Shown here piece by piece: positions 55,291-64,000 of a stretch of DNA of 64,000 bases. How positions within the stretch are numbered: the first letter of the stretch is position 1; every line of letters starts with the position of its first letter. Under the pieces are notes generated by a model, which did no database searches, had not been told where the DNA came from, and saw nothing but the letters and a program-made list of their open reading frames with translations. Origin of the DNA: Siphonodentalium dalli (taxonomy: Eukaryota; Mollusca; Scaphopoda; Gadilida; Siphonodentaliidae); the NCBI GenBank assembly GCA_032622095.1, contig CP136066.1, positions 186,222,716 to 186,286,715 on the forward strand. The letters are read 5' to 3'. A program made the translations under genes and the position numbers.

Positions 55291-55995
55291 CAATTTTAAT
55301 AATTTGTTCTTGTATTCTTTAACAATTTTATAATTTCACCCATACAGAGCCCCAGACAAACATGAGCAGACGACACTCGCGGTTTGATATCGATAGAAAA
55401 GCAGTTAGTTAATGATTATAATCTCATCTCTATTGTGGTTTATCATACAACAATAAACCAATCACCGAACAATACAATGGTAGAAGGGAACATCAAAAGA
55501 GGATTAGCTATGTAAACACCACAATCACACTAAATACTGGTATTCCCTCCACCCAACGATACTAATGCTATCAGATTAACTGAATCTGAAAGGAGGTGTT
55601 AACTTTTCCGAAAACATAATACACAACTAATATAATTATTTTTGCCAATCACCAGGAGACCCCCCCCCCCCCCCCCCCCCCCACACACTAGAGAAAGATG
55701 AAGTCTGCTATTGTCAGAAGAAAATCAACGTTATTGTCAGAAGAAAAGAAAATCTGTCACTAAATTCACCCTTTGGGGACCTCATTCTGCAAATGTCAGA
55801 CACTAAATTCAGGTTTGCTTTGATGAATCTTACTTACTGACTGAGTCACCAGGATATCCCCCCCCCACAGTAGAGAAAGATGAAGTCCGCTATTGTCAGA
55901 TGAAAATCAAATCTGTCACTAAATTCACCCCTGCTGGGGACCTTATTCTGCAAATGGCAGACACACTATTTCAATGTTTGAGAAGAGGATTTCTA

Positions 55996-56130
<135 letters not shown>

Positions 56131-56189
56131 TCAATATTGCCTGATTTATAACTCTTTCATGATGGGAGATGCGCTGGTGCAGCTTTAAA

Positions 56190-56358
56190 TATCCTGCGCC
56201 AGTGCATTCTCTTTTAAATGCGAGTCTCCCATAGGGAGCCTTGCATTTTTAGGATAATGCACTGGCTTGCATGATCCAGGTAAATGTATTCTCTTATATA
56301 TGCGAGGCTCCCTATGGGAAACTCGCATATATAAGAGAATGCATTGGCACAGGGTTTT
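56190..56358. mobile_element. Double hairpin related to the TTAA element
   Basis: Two palindromes, 56200-56268 (diverged: GTGCATTCTCTTTTAAATGC) and 56283-56346 (GTATTCTCTTATATATGCGA with GGCTCCCTATGGGAA core), ending TTGGCACAGGG. The core differs from the GACCATAGGTC core of the 52152 family, so this is a sub-family. Confidence 0.75.
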
Positions 56359-56429
56359 CGTAATATTTCAGGAAGCTCCAGTCATGGAAGGGTTATGCTA
56401 TACAATCTCGAACAAGCCTTGAAATAGTG

Positions 56430-56545
56430 TGTCTGTCATTTGCAGAATGAGGTTCCCAGAGGGTGAATTTAGTGATGCTACCCTGCATAGCAGGCTAGCA
56501 TCACCAAATTCACCCTCTGGGAACCTCATTCTGAAATGACAGACA
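56430..56545. mobile_element. Palindromic MITE, GAGGTCCCC family
   Basis: GTCTGTCATTTGCAGAATGA at the left and its complement at the right; also pairs inside (GTGAATTTAGTGATGCTA / TAGCATCACCAAATTCAC). Additional copies follow at 56877-56977 and 57193-57291. Confidence 0.85.
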
Positions 56546-56597
56546 CCCTATTTCAAGGCTTGATCGCGAACACGTTAATACATAGTTAGAACGATGC

Positions 56598-56712
56598 AAC
56601 TGGTTAACATTATTACACAAGTTCGTTGTGACACGATGGTAACTCGAGAAGCGGAGGTTCGAGTTTTACCTCACGGCACGACAAACGAGTGCAATAATGT
56701 TAACATGTTAAC
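56598..56712. mobile_element. Small inverted-repeat element with GTTAACATTATT ends
   Basis: GTTAACATTATTACAC and GTGCAATAATGTTAAC are inverted. The interior has GGTTCGAGT, which looks like a tRNA T-loop, but no cloverleaf can be built. Confidence 0.6.
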
Positions 56713-57590
56713 AAAACTGTGTTGTTCTATGTTTATCGCACACTCTGAAGATTGTAGCTTGTAAAATACTAAAATTTAGCTTGATATTGTTTTATTTAAT
56801 TGAACAAATGTGTGCTTAATGTAGACTGTACTCCATAATTTAGTTAAAGTTGACCAGTCATGATCATAAGGTATCTGTCATTTGCAGAATGAGGTCCCCA
56901 GGGGGTGGATTTAGTGACGCTATGCTGCACAGTGGGCTAGCATCACCAAATTCACCCTCTGGGGACCTCATTCTGCATGCCTCATCTGCTGTGGGAGACA
57001 TAAACTCAGATTGAAGTTCCCAAATGGTTAATATTGTGATGTACACCCATTGGGATCCTCGATTATGCAATGCGTTGTCTGCCAATTTGGGGATATAGAG
57101 AAACTAAACTAAAAAAGAAATAGAATCTATGTGAAGAAGTTTCTATAGAAATTTTATAATAAAGAAACTTTCCAGAAAAGGTGAGGTCCAAGCAGAATGA
57201 GGTCCCCATGGGTGAATTTAGTGATGCTAGCCCGCTATGTGGAATAGCATCACTAAATTCATGTTCTGGGGACCTAATTCTGCAAATGACAGGCACCTTA
57301 TTCTCAGGCCTGAAGTTGACGTCGCCAGTGACGTTGTTGATGTAATATGCTTGTATTGTTCAAGAACAATACACATTTTATTGAACGTCTTGAAAACTTA
57401 TGTATCTTGCTGTATTTCGCACAAATAAGCCATTGGGTGTTCAATTAAAAACATTACAATTCAAACGATTGATAATTATGTAATTTGAACTAAATGATCT
57501 CACTCAAACATATGAACACAGAACAATACCATAACATTGCTGATTATTATTCATTGTTCATCATCCACATTTGGCCAATGTTAAATACAT

Positions 57591-57955
57591 ATTATGTACT
57601 TGTTCGGGTGCGTAAAACTGATAAGTTAGTATTCAGGTGCTTTGCCAACTGGAGGGATGTAGCATTCTACTAACATCACCGAAAATCTCAATCAAATCGA
57701 CCATACCACTCCATAGAAAACATTGTCTGAACTATGCTAAATTGTAATATTTACTACTCGAACCGGGACGCTTCTATCGGCGATAAACTAACGAAAACGA
57801 TTTCGTCATCGGCAGTTGCTGCATTTAATTAATATATAAGAATGGCGATGTTAGTTGTCAATTTAGATACAATATTTGTAAAAATAACTACTTTGAACAG
57901 GATTATTCTCCATTTCTATTTGATCACCCTACTGGAGTCTTTCACATCACTTTGA
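57591..57955. mobile_element. TTAA MITE, family 2, copy 2
   Basis: Same family as 49589-49962, about 80 percent similar by eye; the right TTAA has mutated (CACATCACTTTGA). Confidence 0.82.
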
Positions 57956-58495
57956 TGTTATTGTCTATCACAATTTTCCAATTTTTGGAAATAAGAAAAT
58001 CAACTCAAATAGCCTCTAGAAATAGGCATTATGTACTTTTGGATTTTAGTTGAGCTATGTTCGACTTAATGTATGCTGTTCAAATCTCATGTCAAGTTCT
58101 GTCCCAATAGAATTAGTGTCAGTGAATGTTCAGACGATCACAATACAATTGTAAGTGGAGGAATCGGGCCTGACGAGATCGTGGATAGTTTGTTCACATG
58201 ATTGCGACGTCGTCGTACATGATGATATCGTAGGTGTTCGTAAAGTATGTGATTGACTACCCTGAGATCTTTCCAGCCACAATTTTTACGTACACACAGC
58301 TGTGATTACATCGTAAGTGGAGGTATCCAGGGATACGCCACAATTTTTAATCTAAAATCAAACAGTGCTTGATAATATTTTTTGACTTGCGATTTTGATG
58401 TGAGCATGCGTAGTCTAACTACCGGTTACTTCCAACGATGGAAATCCTTCCACTTACAAATGAATCGTGGCCGTCTGAACGTTCACTTATATCTA

Positions 58496-58738
<243 letters not shown>

Positions 58739-58836
58739 CTACAAACAAACATAAATCAACAGCTTTATATCAAAATCATACAAAAATTTATTTTTAAAAG
58801 AGCAAACCTAGTATGATAAAAGGTCGCAGACCACAT

Positions 58837-59965
58837 GTCCCCCGACTCGAGTGGTAAACTTCATGATTGGAATTGTTAGAAGGATACTATTTGCAACAAT
58901 GTTATACAGTATATAGATGTTGCAAACCACCGCAAAATTTCTTGGACAAAACAACCCGATGAACAAACGCATGCAAACGCGAAAAAATGATATTTTTGTA
59001 TTAGCTATATAGATGTTGCATATCACCAACATGTTAGGAACAATATCCCAAAGTTTCAAATCTCTACATTTAAAACTGTAGGTGGAGTTGATTACACCAT
59101 GAAGGTACCCAATCTCATCCAAAAGGCAAAAATGTTCCAAATTTTCTAAGTCGAAAACCCCCCAAAAATATGGAAAAAATGATATTTTTGATTAGCTATA
59201 TAGATGTTGCAAATCACCAACATGTTAGGAACAATATCCCAGAGTTTCAAATCTCTACATTTAAAACTGTAGGAGGAGTTGATTACACCATGAAGGTACC
59301 CAATCTCATCCAAAAGGCAAAAATGTTCCAAATTTTCTAAGTCGAAAACCCCCCCCAAAAATATGGAAAAAATGATATTTTTGATTAGCTATATAGATGT
59401 TGCAAATCACCAACATGTTAGGAACAATATCCCAGAGTTTCAAATCTCTACATTTAAAACTGTAGGAGGAGTTGATTACACCATGAAGGTACCCAATCTC
59501 ATCCAAAAGGCAAAAATGTTCCAAATTTTCTAAGTCGGAAACCCCCCCAAAAATATGGAAAAATTTATATTTTTGATTAGCTATATAGATGTTGCAAATC
59601 ACCAACATGTTAGGAACAATATCCCAGAGTTTCAAATCTCTACATTTAAAACTGTAGGTGGAGTTGATTACACCATGAAGGTACCCAATCTCATCCAAAA
59701 GGCAAAAATGTTCCAAATTTTCTAAGTCGAAAACCCCCCAAAAATATGGAAAAAATGATATTTTTGATTAGCTATATAGATGTTGCAAATCACCAACATG
59801 TTAGGAACAATATCCCAGAGTTTCAAATCTCTACATTTAAAACTGTAGGAGGAGTTGATTACACCATGAAGGTACCCAATCTCGGACGCACGGACACACG
59901 GACGCACGGACGCACGGACGGACGAGGGTCATTTCTATAGTCCTCCGACGGAAACGTCGGGGGAC
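58837..59965 (+). mobile_element. Pearl/HINE-like element with five ~190-bp units
   Basis: Begins GTCCCCCGAC and ends GTCGGGGGAC. It contains five tandem units (starts near 58989, 59180, 59377, 59568, 59756) sharing TTAGCTATATAGATGTTGCA, AATCACCAACATGTTAGGAA, CATTTAAAACTGTAGG and CACCATGAAGGTACCCAATC. An ACGGACGCACGG microsatellite (59884-59920) and the hairpin TCCTCCGACGGAAACGTCGG follow. Central tandem core plus ACGG microsatellite is the bivalve pearl pattern. The minus-strand frames here are repeat artefacts. Confidence 0.85.
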
Positions 59966-60037
59966 AAAAATCCTAGATGGATGAATATTATAATTATACA
60001 ACATTACAAAACTTATCGCTAGTATGGCCAAAACCTC

Positions 60038-60426
60038 TTAACCCTTTACCCAACAAACCGGCCAAAACCGGCCAAATAAAGCTTCAACAGCCTAAAATAT
60101 CTTCGGTCTGTCTCAATAGAACCATACAAATATGGATATCATTGGAACCGGCTCCTTGACCACATTGTGATAGTTACAGTTATGCCCTGTGCCAATGCAT
60201 TCTCTTATATATGCGAGTCGACCATAGGTCGCCTCGCATATATAAGAGAATGCATTGGCCTTTTTTTAACACTTTTTACCATTTTTTCTTACATTCTTTA
60301 ACAATTTTATAATTTTTAATGTGTTAAGCCAATGCATTCTCTTATATATGCGAGGCGACCTATGGTCGACTCGCATATATAAGAGAATGCATTGGCACAG
60401 GGCCGTTCTGTTGGGTAAAGGGTTAA
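60038..60426 (+). mobile_element. TTAA element with ATATAAGAGAATGCATTGG palindromes, copy 2
   Basis: Reverse-complement copy of 52152-52550, almost identical along its length, bounded by TTAACCCTTTACCCAACA and GTTGGGTAAAGGGTTAA. It lies between the EPRS exons at 58586 and 61135. Confidence 0.88.
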
Positions 60427-61134
60427 TTGATAGGCGATCAGTTGTGTGATGGAAAGATACATTTGATTGAATTGATATACATTTACATTCAATTGAAAAA
60501 TTGTTTTATCCTCCTACCGGATTTTTAGATGAAAGGAATACAATAATAAATCAAGATCATCAATTGGGCATGGCAAAATACGCCCATGGTAATTCCAAGA
60601 AATTCCAACTTGACCTGTATTTTGGGCTAGTAAACTCGCATGCCAAATTTCATTCCATTCATTTCAGACTTACTAAAGTTATCATCTGGAAATGAAAAAA
60701 CAAACGGAAGTACCAATAACATAATACTTCCCCATCTACAAAAATAAGGCGAAGTGGCCATTCTATAGGGCGAAGTGAGTCTATAAAATTTTAATTGATC
60801 AGTACTACACCGGTAGTCGCTGTAGGACGAAAATATGAGACATGTACATAATATGTCAATTTAACTTATGAAACAATGGTTGAAATATGGAGTCTTTAAT
60901 ACTTCACAACCCTAATAACTATGAATAATACCCAAACAAAATTGTGAGAGGATAGCAGCATTTTATATCGTAATTTTGGAAGAATGGCAGAATTTTCAGG
61001 GTGACTTGCACTTCGTCTGACTGAAAAAATAAGGAGAAGTGGATGGCGCTAGGGCGACTTCTTTGCTCACGTCGCCCTCTCAGCTGGTCCCTGGTGTAAA
61101 ATAAAATAGCTCTTTGTCTAAATATAACCATTAC

Positions 61135-61344
61135 CTCTGGGGCAAAATCTTCTATATGAGATTTCTCTTTCTCGAGTGCAGCTTGAGACACAAACATTGG
61201 GAAGTAGCAGTTCTCAACGCCTAACTTCTTTATTTCTGCATCAAAGAAGGCTTTGATGTATTCCCATATAGAATAGGACCACGGACGCAGAATATAACAG
61301 CCACTGATGTCATAGTACTCTATAAGTTCTGCCTTCTTTATAAC
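61135..61344 (-). CDS. EPRS1: EPRS exon (start of prolyl-tRNA synthetase domain, motif 1)
   Basis: The 70 codons encode [60 protein letters not shown] and [10 protein letters not shown]. This is the first part of the class II core, including motif 1 (ENCYFPMFV), matching human [14 protein letters not shown] and [20 protein letters not shown]. The product charges tRNA-Pro in the cytosol; in animals it is fused to glutamyl-tRNA synthetase and sits in the multisynthetase complex, but that N-terminal part is beyond the window. Acceptor TGATTACAG (phase 0), donor GAG-GTAATG. Confidence 0.97.
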
Positions 61345-63529
61345 CTGTAATCAGAAATGAAGTGTCGATCAGCTGTATAGTAGCTCAAAACTCTCAACAG
61401 AATAGAAGTATAAATGATATTTTATCACAAAGAATGACTGATAAACAGAGACGAATTCTTCTGTGGTGCCCCCTATAGGCACAGATAATGTATGAATGAT
61501 CAAATAAAGGAGTGCTCAGATGAGTGGGGCGATTCCATTCATTACGCTCTGCTACAGTGGGTAATGGAATTACAATGTGCAATGAATAGAATGACCCGAC
61601 GTAATTACGCCGGGTTACGCTGGCTACACCTACGGCCGAGGTGATGTATTTTCGATCGTATTGTAATGTGACGTCACTTCCTCCCAAAGATCGGTTGTCA
61701 ACTGAGAAAACACATGGAAAATATTTATGTAATGGATTAAATAAATTTTATTTTTAATAATTTTTCATAAATATGTAATACATAATTCAGAAATATATAA
61801 TTCAATTGAATGACAGTTAAAATTATTTTATCCAAAGTTTTAGATACTCAGTGTCAAGTTGGTCTAAAATTAGATATATTTGCTTGTTCGATAAAAGTCA
61901 AAATTCTCATTGGTTTCATTGTGAATATCAGATATTTTTGCTCATTTACTTAAGTCTACGTCTGTTCGACATGCCCAATGTGAGTTTTGTCAAATTATGT
62001 TTTGTTCGAAGTTGTAACTATGTTGTTTATAGACTACTCCGGTCACCAAAAATCATACCATTCATTTTTGCCCACGGTAATTTACCTGTTGTAGCCCAAC
62101 ATAATAAAAGGAATTGCCCCTGTGTACATTGCATTCATCTGCATGTTGCGTTGACATGATCTGTTGTCTCCATTAATCCATTCACACAAGTGTGTACGTT
62201 GCGTTATAATGCAGAGCTTCCATCTTATAATTGCAGATAATAAGTTTGATATTGGAATAAAGGCAATATTGCAAATATATCTATCTGTAATAAATTAGTT
62301 CTACGATAATGTCAAACTTGTCAAATCCCAACAACTAATACTTCAATGACAAAAATAAAAGTCGATTTTCTTTCGTTTCAAGGACTGCTGCCATCTTTTA
62401 TTGATTGAAAACAAGAAACGTCATGATGTATGCCATATAAGGTATGCTTTAAGTCTAATGTTGCGATGAAAATAGAATCTCTCTATTGCATGCTTTAATG
62501 GATACAATGCAAACAAATAGTAGCCGTCTGAATGCCTTAGTGTTATACTGTGGTGGCACAATAACCATTTTGACACTAAATACTCATTGACAAGTAGTTA
62601 TCCCTTAGGAAATGTTTAGATAATAATAAGTTATTAACTGAAAATATGCCTCCAATAAATAGGACTTCTTCTGCACTTTCATTATCTGTCGTCTGCTTAT
62701 TTTTCTTGAACACCCCTCCAAATGAATAATAGACTCGGGATCGATACCGTGTTTGCCCGTCTTGAAGGTCTCACAGGTGTAATTTAGTTTACACTTTTCG
62801 CGGATGTCATTACGTGAAAAACTGGTGGTTCTCAGATGTTTGGCTAAAATATAGTATATCAGTGACTGTAATTATACAGGTCAAAAGTCATGACATCTAC
62901 AGCATATAATTTTATATAGTTAGTGTTTAATAGCTTTAGTATCTTCTAATCAATGAACGTGCATTCATACCAATGTTAACTTGCCTGGGCCCTTACTGTT
63001 AACATTCAATGATCCACCTATATTAACATGTTACAATGGTCCCTCATATTTAAATGCATTCATATTGACAAGAATGCCGTGAAAATAACATGTTATACTA
63101 CTAATAAGTGATATCTAGTTTCGATTTTCATTCAAAATATTGAAGTTGAGAACGATGTCAGCGGCAGAACATTTGTCTGCGATCTCTGGCTTGGTTATTT
63201 GTTTCATTTCCAAAAAAGTCTCAACTTTTATGAAAAATAAGGATATCCGATGGTCAGCTATGATTTTTCTCCGACCAGTGCTAGTCCCAATTTGATTCTG
63301 ATTTGATGTCGATGTCGACATCGGACACCCGATGTGAATCGAGATTCAATTCGCTTGCCGAATTTCCAATTCGCAGGGCCCTACATCAACCACAATACCA
63401 TATATGTCCTGTTAACAGTCCTGGTCATCCATAGCCCTTTAACATTTGTTTGAAAGAATGATAAGCATAGAACACTGCATAGAATGCTCAATTGTTTTAC
63501 CGGTCACTGTATATCATTGTGCAATGTAT
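61345..63529 (-). other. EPRS1: EPRS intron sequence, no exon found
   Basis: The next upstream EPRS exon (region before the VITKSEMIEY-type segment) is not seen, so the intron exceeds 2.6 kb. No RNA gene or mobile element boundary was recognised in this interval. Confidence 0.6.
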
Positions 63530-63904
63530 TAAAGACATGTTGTGGACTTATTTCATTGAATAGAACCAACAAGTTAGTATCCAATCATTGTCCCCATTGG
63601 AAGAATGTAGTAATGAACTAAGATTGTTGAAAACCAAACAACATCAAACTCTACCATTTCAGAGAACACAATGGTTGAACTACCCACAAATGTAAATATT
63701 TACTAATTTATTTGGGACGCATAATTGGACAATAAACATCTAAGGCAATGGTTGTGTCAATAATAGTCACTGCGTGAATTCATTTAAAACATTGACACTG
63801 TTTTCTGGCTATTTGGATATCAAATTTATGAAAATAACATATTTTGGCACAATTATATGTTATTCCGTTCAAAACAACTGATCGGAGTGTTCACATCACT
63901 TTAA
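63530..63904. mobile_element. TTAA MITE, family 2, copy 3
   Basis: Starts TTAAAGACATGTTGTGGACT and ends TCACATCACTTTAA, 375 bases, diverged from copies 1 and 2 but with the same order of landmarks. Confidence 0.82.
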
Positions 63905-64000
63905 AGTGACCTCATAAAGAAATTGTCAGTGACATCAAATGCAGTTGTTTTGACTTCTTTATGATTCTTGAGGCATCAACATGGGAATTATTTAGCATCT

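Noticed and set aside
56630-56695. tRNA-like T-loop (GGTTCGAGT)
   Set aside because: No acceptor stem, D arm or anticodon arm can be drawn; it lies inside a small inverted-repeat element.
59146-59907. Repeated minus-strand frames (EIGYLHGVINSSYSFKCRDL-type)
   Set aside because: They are translations of the tandem core of the pearl-like element.

Overview
The window is nuclear DNA of an animal. It is AT-rich, with GT-AG introns, AATAAA polyadenylation, a non-LTR retrotransposon, many palindromic MITEs and long minisatellites. Three or more elements combine tandem units of about 120-190 bp, an ACGG-type microsatellite and a terminal hairpin, the architecture of the pearl/HINE elements of bivalves. 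I therefore infer a marine invertebrate, most likely a bivalve mollusc; the genes alone do not fix the species.

Two host genes are recognisable. RPS29 (ribosomal protein uS14, 56 aa) lies on the + strand, with exons at 7466-7527, 28946-29045 and 29673-29681. The eight 3'-proximal exons seen of the prolyl-tRNA synthetase part of EPRS lie on the - strand between 61344 and 47383. The 5' part of EPRS lies beyond the right edge, and its last exon was not found.

The most interesting structure is the 21.4 kb first intron of RPS29. Besides transposons it holds three families of intron-encoded guide RNA, duplicated in tandem. There are four copies of an H/ACA RNA, three intact and one broken copy of an 82-nt C/D RNA, and five copies of a 112-nt C/D RNA that I identify as U15 (SNORD15)-like. 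The H/ACA first pocket and both U15-like guides match one short stretch of 28S rRNA; the 82-nt C/D RNA matches 18S rRNA. A ribosomal-protein gene thus appears to host a small rRNA-modification cluster.

Layout: 1-1890 repeats and a TTAA MITE; 1896-5580 a nearly complete LINE; 5581-7465 unannotated DNA and the RPS29 promoter; 7528-28945 RPS29 intron 1 (inverted repeat enclosing a decayed FLYWCH/MULE transposase at 7992-15069, then the snoRNA modules with nested MITEs and a PIF/Harbinger-like insertion); 29782-36700 intergenic repeats, with a cluster of CGCTTAAGCG palindromes at 33.3-33.95 kb; 36.8-39.9 kb a degenerate minisatellite whose orientation flips near 37.37 kb; 40-43.6 kb MITEs and a 45-bp minisatellite; 44359-46825 a giant near-perfect palindrome made of two copies of a GGCC-ended element with small ORFs; 47383-61344 EPRS exons among MITEs, 48-bp and 27-bp minisatellites and a pearl-like element; 61345-64000 EPRS intron.

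The repeats touch the genes in several places. A 374-bp MITE ends 8 bp upstream of an EPRS exon. One EPRS 3' splice site is triplicated at 59-bp spacing. Two almost identical 390-400 bp elements sit in opposite orientation around four EPRS exons. Assignments to rRNA targets and protein families come from memory of conserved sequences; no search was run.
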